Below the pieces are notes generated by a model. That model did no database searches. It had not been told where the DNA came from and saw nothing but the letters and a program-made list of their open reading frames with translations. Position numbers and translations under genes: made by a program. Of a stretch of DNA of 7,530 bases, positions 1 through 6,695 are shown piece after piece. Position 1 is the stretch's first letter. The number at the start of each line of letters is the position of its first letter. Location: positions 1 through 7,530 of the forward strand of contig CAZUFB010000097.1 of NCBI GenBank assembly GCA_964619775.1, read 5' to 3'. Source of the stretch: CAZUFB01 sp964619775 (GTDB lineage: Bacteria > Actinomycetota > Coriobacteriia > Coriobacteriales > UMGS124).

Positions 1-50
1 GCGGCCGCGACGCCGCACCGGCCCCACGCGGCCGCGAGAGGCGGCCGCCA
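1..50. repeat. Three GCGGCCGC copies at the left edge
   Basis: The octamer GCGGCCGC occurs at 1-8, 28-35 and 41-48; the first two copies extend to GCGGCCGCGA. All three forward frames are open across positions 1-90, so the stretch could be the end of an upstream gene (Ala/Arg/Pro-rich in every frame) or a GC-rich spacer. Further copies sit at 1368-1375 and 6674-6681. In DNA this GC-rich the octamer is not rare, so I regard it as compositional rather than a defined element. Confidence 0.3.
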
Positions 51-77
51 ACCCTGCGTCCCAGGCGCCTCGGCGCC

Positions 78-84
78 GGAAAGG
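78..84 (+). promoter_or_regulatory. Ribosome binding site of menB
   Basis: GGAAAGG ends six bases before the GTG at 91 and fixes that codon as the start. The frame is open further upstream to the window edge, so this Shine-Dalgarno sequence, together with family length, is the main reason for choosing 91. No AT-rich promoter-like sequence is visible in positions 1-77, so menB is probably expressed from further upstream. Confidence 0.7.
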
Positions 85-90
85 CACACC

Positions 91-948
91 GTGGAACAGG
101 AACAGCCCAATCCCCACACCGACGGCGACGCCCAGCGCGCCTGGGAGACCGTCAAGGAGTACCAAGAGGTCCTCTTCGACCGCACCGGCGCCATCGCGCG
201 CATCACCATCAACCGCCCCCGGGTGCACAACGCGTTCACCCCGCTCACCGTGAACGAGATGCTCGACGCGTTCACAATCTGCCGCGACGACCCCACCGTC
301 GGCGCCATCATCCTCACCGGTGCCGGCGACAAGGCGTTCTGCTCCGGCGGCGACCAGGGCAAACGCGGCAACGGCGGGTACGTGGGCTCCGACGGCGTCC
401 CGCGCCTCAACGTGCTCGACCTGCAACGGCTCATCCGCGTCATCCCCAAGCCCGTCGTGGCCATGGTCAAAGGATGGTCCATCGGCGGCGGCAACGTGCT
501 GCAACTCGTGTGCGACCTCACCATCGCCGCCGACAACGCGCGTTTCGGGCAGACGGGCCCCAAGGTGGGCTCGTTCGACGCGGGCTACGGCGCAGGCTAC
601 CTGGCCGAGGTCGTGGGACAGAAGAAGGCCAAGGAGATCTGGTTTCTTTGCCGCCAGTACGACGCGCAGGAGGCCCTGGCGATGGGCCTCGTGAACGCCG
701 TGGTGCCCCTGGAGGACGTGGAGCGCGTCACGCTCGAGTGGTGCGACGAGATGCTCGCCAAGTCGCCCACCGCGCTGCGCTTCCTCAAGGCGTCGTTCAA
801 CGCCTCGACCGACGGCCTGGCCGGCTTACAGCAGCTGGCGGGCGACTGCACGCTGCTCTACTACACCACCGACGAGGCCAAAGAGGGCCGCGACGCCTTC
901 CTCGAGAAGCGCGCCCCCGACTTCGACCGCTTCCCGAAGTTCCCGTGA
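91..948 (+). CDS. menB: 1,4-dihydroxy-2-naphthoyl-CoA synthase (MenB)
   Basis: MenB is a cytoplasmic crotonase-fold enzyme that closes the second ring of the naphthoquinone, turning o-succinylbenzoyl-CoA into 1,4-dihydroxy-2-naphthoyl-CoA. The 285-residue product equals E. coli MenB in length and key residues keep the same numbers: the SGGDQ loop at 85-89 with oxyanion-hole Gly86, Tyr97 in the GGY loop, IGGG with Gly133, and FGQTGPKVGSFD at 152-163 containing Ser161 and Asp163, plus Tyr258. Residue 156 is glycine rather than the aspartate of mycobacterial MenB, which places it in the class that uses bound bicarbonate as the catalytic base (known for the family, inferred here). The start is GTG with a good ribosome binding site. 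The stop overlaps the menE start, so the two are co-translated. Function is very secure; other crotonases lack this combination of motifs. Confidence 0.97.
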   Translation: MEQEQPNPHTDGDAQRAWETVKEYQEVLFDRTGAIARITINRPRVHNAFTPLTVNEMLDAFTICRDDPTVGAIILTGAGDKAFCSGGDQGKRGNGGYVGSDGVPRLNVLDLQRLIRVIPKPVVAMVKGWSIGGGNVLQLVCDLTIAADNARFGQTGPKVGSFDAGYGAGYLAEVVGQKKAKEIWFLCRQYDAQEALAMGLVNAVVPLEDVERVTLEWCDEMLAKSPTALRFLKASFNASTDGLAGLQQLAGDCTLLYYTTDEAKEGRDAFLEKRAPDFDRFPKFP

Positions 949-2579
949 CGGCCGACCCCGCGCTGCCGCCCGCGCCGTCCACCGACAACTGGCTCGAACG
1001 CCGCGTGCGTCTGACACCGCGGTGCCGGGCCCTCGTGTCGGACGCGGGGACCCTCACCTACGCCGAACTCGCCGACGAGGCGCGCCGGCGGGCAGCCGTG
1101 CTCGTCGCGGCCCTCGCGCGGCCCCCGTCTGCCGAAGACGCCCGGGACGGCGCCACCCGCGCGGGCAGCGGGCCTTCTCGGGTGGCGCTGCTCGCAGGCA
1201 ACTGCGCCGAGTACGTGCTGTGGCTCGTCGCCGCGCAGGCCGTGGGCGTGCAGACGGTCCCGCTCAACGCGCGCCTGGCGGTGCCCGAGCTCGCCGAGCA
1301 GATCGCCGACTGCCGGCCGGCGCTGCTGCTGTGCGACGGGGACCGTCTGGACGCGGCGCGGCGGGCCGCGGCCGCCGCGGGGCCGTCCGATCTGCAGGTC
1401 GCGCGCTTCGAAGACGCCCGGAACTGGCCCGCCTGCGGCGAAAACGAGCTCGAGGCGGCCTGGCTTGCCTCCTACGACCTGCGCCGCGTTGCCGGAATCA
1501 TGTACACGTCAGGGTCGACCGGCCGGCCCAAAGGCGTGGTCCAGACGCTCGGCAACCATTGGCACTCCGCCGTGAACTGCTGTCTCAACCTGGGCTTTTC
1601 GGCCGAAAGCGACCTATGGGGCTGCCCGGTGCCGCTCTTCCACATGAGCGGCCTGTCGATCGTGATGCGCTCGTTGGCCCTGGGGGTCGGCGTGCGGCTC
1701 TACGACCGCTTCGACCCTTGCGCGGTCAACGACGACGTCCTGGCGGGGCGCGTCACGTGCCTCTCGGCGGTGACATACCAGATCGAGCGCATGCTCGACG
1801 ACCTGGACGGGCGGCCCGGCACCTCCGTCTACCCCGACAGCCTGCGCTTCGTGCTGCAAGGGGGCGGCCCTCTGCCCACTGCGACCCTGCGGCGCTGCGC
1901 GCAGGCGCGCATGCCCGCGGTGCAGTCGTTCGGCATGACCGAGACCGCCTCGCAGGTGGTGTCCCTCTCGGCCCGCGAGGCGCTGCGCAGGCCGGGGTCG
2001 GCGGGCCGCCCGCTCGCCAGCGTGCAGCTGCGCATCGCCGACCGGCAGGGCGCCTCCGACGATTCCCTGCCGGCGGGCGTCGAGGGCCGCATCCTGCTCA
2101 AAAGCCCCACCCTGGCCGTCGCCTACCTCAACCAGCCCGAGCGCTACCAGGCAAGCTTCACCGCGCACGGGTGGTTCGACACCGGCGACCTGGGGCACGT
2201 CGACGAGGACGGCTACCTCTACGTCGCGTGCCGGAGGTCCGACCTCATCGTCAGCGGCGGCGAGAACGTCTACCCGGCCGAGGTCGAGCAGGCGGTAGCG
2301 CGCCACCCGCTCGTCGACCGGGTCGTCGTGGCCGGCGCGGCCGACCGCCTGTGGGGCAGCGTCCCGGTCGCCGTGTGCGTACCCGTCCCCGGGGCCGCCG
2401 CCGACGAGCTGCCCGGCGACGACGAGCTGCGCGCGTTCTGCCGCCGCTTCCTTGCCCCCTACAAGTGCCCGCGCCACACGGTGTGGGTCGACGAGCTGCC
2501 CCTGACCGCCAGCGGCAAGCCGAAGCGCGCCGAGGCCGCCCGACTCGCCGAGGCCGCCCTCGCCCGCCGGACGGGCTGA
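945..2579 (+). CDS. menE: o-succinylbenzoate-CoA ligase (MenE)
   Basis: MenE is an acyl-adenylate-forming (ANL) ligase that activates o-succinylbenzoate with ATP and CoA, giving the substrate of MenB. The 544-residue product shows the family motifs in order: P-loop YTSGSTGRPKG at 187-197, PLFHMSGLS at 230-238 typical of MenE, FGMTET at 329-334, GWFDTGD at 409-415, SDLIVSGGENVYPAEVE at 432-448, and ASGKPK near the C-terminus with the adenylation lysine at 525. The chosen start is the GTG at 945, whose GTGA overlaps the menB stop; the frame is open further upstream, but inside menB. No clear Shine-Dalgarno precedes it, so translation probably depends on ribosomes finishing menB. It is longer than E. 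coli (about 450) and B. subtilis (about 486) MenE, partly from a Pro/Ala/Gly/Arg-rich insert near 59-78. A general acyl-CoA ligase is the alternative, made unlikely by the menB linkage. Confidence 0.93.
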   Translation: MTADPALPPAPSTDNWLERRVRLTPRCRALVSDAGTLTYAELADEARRRAAVLVAALARPPSAEDARDGATRAGSGPSRVALLAGNCAEYVLWLVAAQAVGVQTVPLNARLAVPELAEQIADCRPALLLCDGDRLDAARRAAAAAGPSDLQVARFEDARNWPACGENELEAAWLASYDLRRVAGIMYTSGSTGRPKGVVQTLGNHWHSAVNCCLNLGFSAESDLWGCPVPLFHMSGLSIVMRSLALGVGVRLYDRFDPCAVNDDVLAGRVTCLSAVTYQIERMLDDLDGRPGTSVYPDSLRFVLQGGGPLPTATLRRCAQARMPAVQSFGMTETASQVVSLSAREALRRPGSAGRPLASVQLRIADRQGASDDSLPAGVEGRILLKSPTLAVAYLNQPERYQASFTAHGWFDTGDLGHVDEDGYLYVACRRSDLIVSGGENVYPAEVEQAVARHPLVDRVVVAGAADRLWGSVPVAVCVPVPGAAADELPGDDELRAFCRRFLAPYKCPRHTVWVDELPLTASGKPKRAEAARLAEAALARRTG

Positions 2580-2623
2580 CCTGGCCGCAAGACAGGCAGG
2601 AACCCGCAGGGCGTCGGGGACAT

Positions 2624-2653
2624 CTCGCCGCGGGGTCCCGCCGCGACGGCGAG
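2624..2653. terminator. GC-rich hairpin between convergent genes
   Basis: The 83 bases between the menE stop and the regulator stop contain an inverted repeat, CTCGCCG (2624-2630) with CGGCGAG (2647-2653). The stem continues as CGGG/CCCG (2631-2634 with 2637-2640) closed by a two-base loop, leaving a six-base bulge on the right side. Neither strand has a T-tract after the stem, so it is not a canonical intrinsic terminator. It could still pause polymerase or act with Rho for both converging transcripts. Confidence 0.3.
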
Positions 2654-2662
2654 GCAGCCCCC

Positions 2663-5600
2663 CTACCTCTGCGGCGCGTCGGGCAGGGCGGAGCCGGCCT
2701 CCACGGCCTCGGCCTGTGGCGCGGGCTCGGCATCGGCGGGCCCCGGACCCGGAGGGTTCCTGCCGGCTGCGGCGTCGGCCTCCGCGGCGGACGACTTGCA
2801 CGGACGGCCGCGCTTGCGCCGGACGCCTTCCGCCGCGGCCTCGCCCGATGCGAACGGCGAGGCTGCGGCAGCAAGCGGGGCCTTGGCCCCGACCGGCGAG
2901 GGCGACGCCCCGTCTCCCTCGGCCTGCAACGCGACGAGTTCGCCGGACAGCGCGTCCGCCAGGTCCTTTCCCGAAGCGACGCCGCCCTCCCGCAGCGTCA
3001 GCTCCTCGAGGGCGCCGGCCATCGCCGCGTGTACGTCGCCGCTTTGCGGGCGCACGCGGGCGGCCTTGCGGGCAAACCACGCCGCGATCTGGGCATCGCC
3101 CTCCTCGAGCGCAGCGGCCGACCCCCGCAGCATGCACTGGACGAACAGATCCTCGAGCTCTGCGGCGCGCCGGCGCACGAAACGCGGCAACCCGGCGAAT
3201 TCGGTCCCAAAGCCCGTCTGAAAGATCTGCTCAAGCCTGCTGCACGCGTCGACGGTCTCGAGGTTGCCGACGGGGCGCGCCAGCAGGGTTCGGGCGAGGC
3301 GCTCGAAGCGCAGCACGTCGACGTCCACCAGCTCGAGGTTGAAGCCGATCGTGCCGCCCGTGGTGACGAGGTAGCCGGGACCGCCTCCCTTCTGGCCCAG
3401 CGAGGCGCGCAGACTGGACAGCACCGTGTTGAGGTTGTTGCGGGTCAGCGCGTTGACCGAGCTGCCCTCCCACAACGCCTCGACCATCGAGTCCCGCGGC
3501 ACGGGGGACTCGGCGAAGACCGCCAGAACGAGCAGCACCAGGCGGACCTTGCGCCGGCCCCACTCGGCGTCGCCCACCACATGCCCGTTGATGGCGACGC
3601 GCAGGCCGCCCAGGACGTCGATCGACATGCCTCGCTCCATCCGGGGAAGCGCCAGGAGGCCGGGTTTGTCGGCCGGGGCCTCGTCGGACCCGAGATAGCG
3701 CCTGAGCGCCGAGGAGGGGCGCATGCCCTCGTACTCCAGGCGCAGGCGGCGCGGCAGCAGGTCGAGCACGCAGGAGCGGCTTCGGCCGAGAGCGCGCACG
3801 GCCGTCACGAGCAGGCGGCTCGCCTGGGGCCGCCCGAATATCCCCACGCCCTGCAGGATGTCGCGCGCGGCGGGGGCGTCCCCGCGGGCGGCGTAGAGTA
3901 TCGCGGCCTCGACCTCGAGCGGGATCGAAACGTCCGGATGCAGGGCCGACCGGCGCAGCGTGGCCTCGAGCAGGCGGCGGTCCATGTCGGGGACGTTGCC
4001 GTTGCGCACCGCGGCCACGCTCCCGAGCATCCGGGCAAGCCACACCGCGCGGCGAAGTCCCATCCGCTGGGCCAGCGACTCGGCGGTCTGGGCGCGCACC
4101 GACGCCTGGCTCACGGCGTCGTCGGCCAGGTCGCACACGCACAGCGCCAGAGAGCACGCGAGCTGCCCGGCCACCGTCCCCCGCGCTCCCCAGCGCGACC
4201 GGCAGCTTCCCAGCGCCGCCGCAGCCTGCCGCTCGTTGCCGCCCGCGATGAGGCACACGGCCTCGAGGAACAGCATGAACGCCGCGGCCGGCTCGATGCG
4301 GCGCTCCTCGAAGAACGTCCGCGCCCTGCGGACGCACGCGAGCGCCTCCCCGGCGATGCGCAGGGCGGACGGACGCTCCACCAGCAGTCGCGCCGTCGCG
4401 TACACGCCCACGAGCAGGGCGTTGGACGCGGTGGCGACACTGCCGGGGGCGGCGTCGGGGTCCACCGAGGCTCCCGCGAGCGGCTCCACCAGCGAGAGCA
4501 CCGTCTCGACCTGGTCGCACAGAAAACCGCACACTGCGGCGTGGCACAGGTAGACCGCCGCGGCGAGGCCGCCCTGCGCGACGGGCACGGCGTCGCACAG
4601 GGCCTCGAGCTGCGCGCGGTACGCCGCGGCGTCGCCTTTGAGGCCTGCCAGGGCCATCGCGCGCACAACGCCCTCCACGCCCACGGAGACCCCCGCGGCC
4701 TCGTCGTCGGCGCCGTCTGTCCCGGCGCCCTCCGCCGCCTCTCCGGCCGCAGGGGCCCCGAAGCCGGTGTAGTCGCTCCAAAACCCCAGGACCGCCCGCA
4801 CAGCGCGCAGGGCGCCCTCGGAAGTGCCCGCCGTCGCCTTGAGCACGCCGTCGGGCAGCAGGCGCGCCGGGATGTCGTGCGCATGGGCATGGAGGCGGGA
4901 AAGGCGTGCCAGTCCGGGCTGCAGCGCACCGTCGACCGGGTCCCCCAGCGCGACGGCGCGCATGCTGCGCTCGATGGACCCGCTGACCGCCGCGTCGGCA
5001 AACGCGTCGGGGTTGCGCCCGAACAGCCGCAGACGACCCGCCTCCGAGAGCAGGGCCGCCAGCTCTCCCGCCCGTTTGACGCGCCCGCCGCGCAGCAGGC
5101 GCTCGATGCAGTTCATCGCCAGCCCCTCGTCCCCGCTCACCGCCCGCACGCACGACCCAGCGCCGCGCCCGAGGGGCACGGGGATGCACGAGAACGTCCC
5201 CGCCAGCATGTCGATACCGAACAGCGGGTAGGTCTCGGCGAGGATTGCCAGCTCGTCTTCGCGCATCCGCACGCCCACGGCCGCCAGGTCGGCAAGCGTC
5301 CCGCTGCCGAGCATGGCCATCGCCCACCGCCCGCGCTCGGCCTGCTCGCACATCAGCTCTCCGAGGCAGTGCTCGAGAACGCGATCTGCGGCGCGCAGGA
5401 ACCCCTCGTCGAACGCAGGGTCGCCGTCGCGCACCGACCGACACGCGTCCACGAGCATCGGCACGCCCGCCGTAGCCGCCTCGACATCGATGCCGTCAGG
5501 AAAGCGCAGGTCGTGCGACCACAGCGCAAGCTCCCCGTGCGAGACGGTGAGCATGGAGGCGGTCACCTCGAAGGCGTCGGGCAGCAGCGCGTGCGGTATG

Positions 5601-6238
5601 CGCGACACCGGCGAGCACACCACGAGCAGCCGGGCGCCCGCGCGGCTCCAGGCCGTCAGGGCGTCGGCCAGCTCGCCGAGGGTCGCCTCGTCCAGAAACG
5701 GCAGGTCGTCGACCACCACCAGCGGCAGCGCGCCGAACGGGGCGTCGCCTCCCACCGGACAGCGCTCGAACCGGGCGCACCAGGCCGGGGCCTCGGCCGC
5801 GATGCACTCGTAAACGAGACGGGTGACGTCGTTTGCATAGCGCGCGGGCAACCTGCGCGGCTCGCGATCCGCCCCCTGCCGGCCCCTGCGCCGTCCCCGG
5901 CGCGCCGCGGCGTCCGTCCCGTCCCCGGACCCGTCGGCAGGCGTCGCGTTGCGGCGCTCCAGCGCGCGCATCAGCGGCGCGCGGTTGCCCGCGAGGAACG
6001 CCTGCGCCTCGTAGGTCGAGAAGTCGACGCGCACCACGGGACGCGACGGCATGCGGGCGTGGGCGATGCGCGCATAGTCCCCCACCAGCGATGTGCGCCC
6101 GTAGCCCCACGGCCCGCACACCGTCACGATGCCCGTGCGCGCAAGCTCGATGTCGATCTCGGCGAGCAGCCCCGTCCGTTCGACGTGGAACCGGTTGGTG
6201 CGCCCGCTCGCGGCCAGGAATCCCCTCTCGGCAGGCAT
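2663..6238 (-). CDS. Large ATPase-type transcriptional regulator with C-terminal SARP/BTAD module
   Basis: The product is 1191 residues, probably a cytoplasmic signal-dependent regulator; I see no signal peptide or membrane segment. The start is the ATG at 6238 with a strong ribosome binding site; the frame extends 26 codons further upstream without one. Residues about 20-240 look like the MalT/LuxR-type (STAND) P-loop ATPase: degenerate Walker A GPWGYGRTS at 42-50 (Arg48 in place of Lys) and Walker B LPLVVVDD at 171-178. An Arg-rich insert lies at 112-130. Residues about 370-860 are Ala/Leu-rich helices like the TPR-type sensor region of these proteins, broken by an acidic linker near 495-518. 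Residues 871-973 match the winged-helix DNA-binding domain of SARP regulators (LGGL, RRKVRLVLLVLA, then NNLNTVLSSLR as recognition-helix region), followed by a BTAD-like helical domain to about 1085. The tail (1090-1191) is low-complexity and contains RRKRGRPCK at 1140-1148, an AT-hook-like motif. Ligand and target genes are unknown. The gene is convergent with menBE. Confidence 0.88.
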   Translation of the reverse strand: MPAERGFLAASGRTNRFHVERTGLLAEIDIELARTGIVTVCGPWGYGRTSLVGDYARIAHARMPSRPVVRVDFSTYEAQAFLAGNRAPLMRALERRNATPADGSGDGTDAAARRGRRRGRQGADREPRRLPARYANDVTRLVYECIAAEAPAWCARFERCPVGGDAPFGALPLVVVDDLPFLDEATLGELADALTAWSRAGARLLVVCSPVSRIPHALLPDAFEVTASMLTVSHGELALWSHDLRFPDGIDVEAATAGVPMLVDACRSVRDGDPAFDEGFLRAADRVLEHCLGELMCEQAERGRWAMAMLGSGTLADLAAVGVRMREDELAILAETYPLFGIDMLAGTFSCIPVPLGRGAGSCVRAVSGDEGLAMNCIERLLRGGRVKRAGELAALLSEAGRLRLFGRNPDAFADAAVSGSIERSMRAVALGDPVDGALQPGLARLSRLHAHAHDIPARLLPDGVLKATAGTSEGALRAVRAVLGFWSDYTGFGAPAAGEAAEGAGTDGADDEAAGVSVGVEGVVRAMALAGLKGDAAAYRAQLEALCDAVPVAQGGLAAAVYLCHAAVCGFLCDQVETVLSLVEPLAGASVDPDAAPGSVATASNALLVGVYATARLLVERPSALRIAGEALACVRRARTFFEERRIEPAAAFMLFLEAVCLIAGGNERQAAAALGSCRSRWGARGTVAGQLACSLALCVCDLADDAVSQASVRAQTAESLAQRMGLRRAVWLARMLGSVAAVRNGNVPDMDRRLLEATLRRSALHPDVSIPLEVEAAILYAARGDAPAARDILQGVGIFGRPQASRLLVTAVRALGRSRSCVLDLLPRRLRLEYEGMRPSSALRRYLGSDEAPADKPGLLALPRMERGMSIDVLGGLRVAINGHVVGDAEWGRRKVRLVLLVLAVFAESPVPRDSMVEALWEGSSVNALTRNNLNTVLSSLRASLGQKGGGPGYLVTTGGTIGFNLELVDVDVLRFERLARTLLARPVGNLETVDACSRLEQIFQTGFGTEFAGLPRFVRRRAAELEDLFVQCMLRGSAAALEEGDAQIAAWFARKAARVRPQSGDVHAAMAGALEELTLREGGVASGKDLADALSGELVALQAEGDGASPSPVGAKAPLAAAASPFASGEAAAEGVRRKRGRPCKSSAAEADAAAGRNPPGPGPADAEPAPQAEAVEAGSALPDAPQR

Positions 6239-6243
6239 GGCGC

Positions 6244-6252
6244 CTCTCCTTT
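6244..6252 (-). promoter_or_regulatory. Ribosome binding site of the large regulator
   Basis: Read on the minus strand, AAAGGAGAG lies five bases before the ATG at 6238. This is close to the ideal anti-16S complement and decides the start; an in-frame upstream ATG at 6316 has nothing comparable. Confidence 0.8.
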
Positions 6253-6312
6253 CGGTCGCCTTGTGCAAGACTGGCCCGCGCAGGCGTTCCCGAACGGGCA
6301 AGGCGCACCTTA

Positions 6313-6330
6313 GCACCGGGTGCCGACCCG
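6313..6330 (-). other. Overlapping alternative hairpins in the regulator leader
   Basis: GCACC-G-GGTGC (6313-6323) is a perfect inverted repeat, and CGGGT-GCCG-ACCCG (6317-6330) is a second one sharing seven bases with it, so only one can form at a time. A further short inverted repeat, CCCG-AA-CGGG, lies at 6289-6298. All would be in the untranslated leader of the regulator mRNA if transcription starts in the AT-rich island. Stems are only four or five pairs, so a regulatory role is speculative. Confidence 0.25.
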
Positions 6331-6411
6331 TCTTTCAACAAAATACTTGATTAAAACCGACGAATGACACGGGCGTGAGAGCATGTGCCGCGGCGCAAGG
6401 TCAGCACTTCG

Positions 6412-6427
6412 TTGTGCGTTTTGTGCG
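6412..6427. repeat. TTGTGCG direct repeat
   Basis: TTGTGCG occurs at 6412-6418 and 6421-6427, nine bases start to start, and the hexamer TTGTGC recurs at 6261-6266 close to the regulator start. SARP proteins commonly bind tandem heptamers, so this could be a site for the neighbouring regulator. The usual SARP period of about 11 bases is not met, which weakens the case. Confidence 0.25.
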
Positions 6428-6457
6428 CAGTTTTTCACGCGGAATTAATTTCGGCGA

Positions 6458-6485
6458 ACGGTAGCAATCGCTACATAAACGTCAA
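6458..6485 (-). promoter_or_regulatory. Candidate promoter with an embedded palindrome
   Basis: On the minus strand TTGACG (6485 to 6480) matches a -35 box well. After 16 bases comes TACCGT (6463 to 6458), a weak -10 keeping only the T, A and final T of the consensus. The inverted repeat GTAGC-AATC-GCTAC (6461-6474) covers most of the spacer and runs into the -10 box, a good position for an operator. Transcription from here would give the regulator a leader of roughly 210 bases. A TATAAA on the same strand (6498 to 6493) has no matching -35. The assignment is tentative. Confidence 0.3.
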
Positions 6486-6524
6486 CTATCTCTTTATATC
6501 TCCATACTCGACACCCTGGCGGCC

Positions 6525-6539
6525 CGCGGAATTTCCGCG
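6525..6539. promoter_or_regulatory. 15-base palindrome, possible operator
   Basis: CGCGGAA-T-TTCCGCG is a perfect inverted repeat about a central T, located just upstream of the AT-rich island with respect to the regulator. Its size suits a dimeric repressor or activator site. There is no T-tract to make it a terminator. No specific protein can be named. Confidence 0.3.
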
Positions 6540-6662
6540 CGAGGCGCACGGGGACGATGCGCACAAGAGATGAGCGAGTCCCAGCGCCGCGAAGCTTATC
6601 ACTTTGCGGATTGCCCTAACGGACGCCCCTGCACCGACGCGCGCAACCTGCAGTCGCGCACC

Positions 6663-6695
6663 AAAACGCCCCTGCGGCCGCAGCCGCAGGGGCGT
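6663..6695 (-). terminator. Rho-independent terminator of tyrS
   Basis: A perfect 13-base-pair stem, ACGCCCCTGCGGC (6666-6678) with GCCGCAGGGGCGT (6683-6695), closes on a four-base loop. In the tyrS direction it runs directly into TTTT (6666 to 6663), and it lies about 74 bases after the tyrS stop. In the other direction a TTTT follows only after a ten-base gap (6705-6708), so it may act weakly both ways. It separates tyrS from the regulator and implies the regulator has its own promoter. Confidence 0.85.

Noticed and set aside
1..48. Clustered GCGGCCGC octamers as a cloning scar or defined repeat element
   Set aside because: The octamer also occurs inside menE (1368-1375) and in the tyrS terminator (6674-6681), so it fits base composition; there is no vector-like flanking sequence.
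1614..3137. A 507-codon minus-strand frame across the menE end and the regulator end
   Set aside because: It is antisense to the well-supported menE motifs and out of frame with the regulator, and its composition is that of a shadow frame.
1022..6313. A 1763-codon open frame on the plus strand overlapping menE and antisense to the regulator
   Set aside because: Its translation is dominated by Arg, Pro, Ala and Gly with no recognisable domain. It exists because stop codons are rare in GC-rich DNA opposite a real gene; the minus-strand frame carries the real domains.
6239..6316. N-terminal extension of the regulator to the ATG at 6316
   Set aside because: The extra 26 residues are Arg-rich and unlike the family, and the strong ribosome binding site at 6244-6252 points to the ATG at 6238.
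6461..6474. GTAGCAATCGCTAC as a quorum-sensing LuxR box
   Set aside because: Only a five-base inverted repeat, and no LuxR/LuxI-type gene is present in the window. I keep it only as an unnamed palindrome.
6385..6573. A 62-codon plus-strand frame in the AT-rich island, starting at GTG
   Set aside because: No ribosome binding site, no recognisable motif, and it crosses the palindromes. The ATGA junction with the next open frame (6570) looks like chance, because that frame runs through the tyrS terminator and antisense into tyrS.
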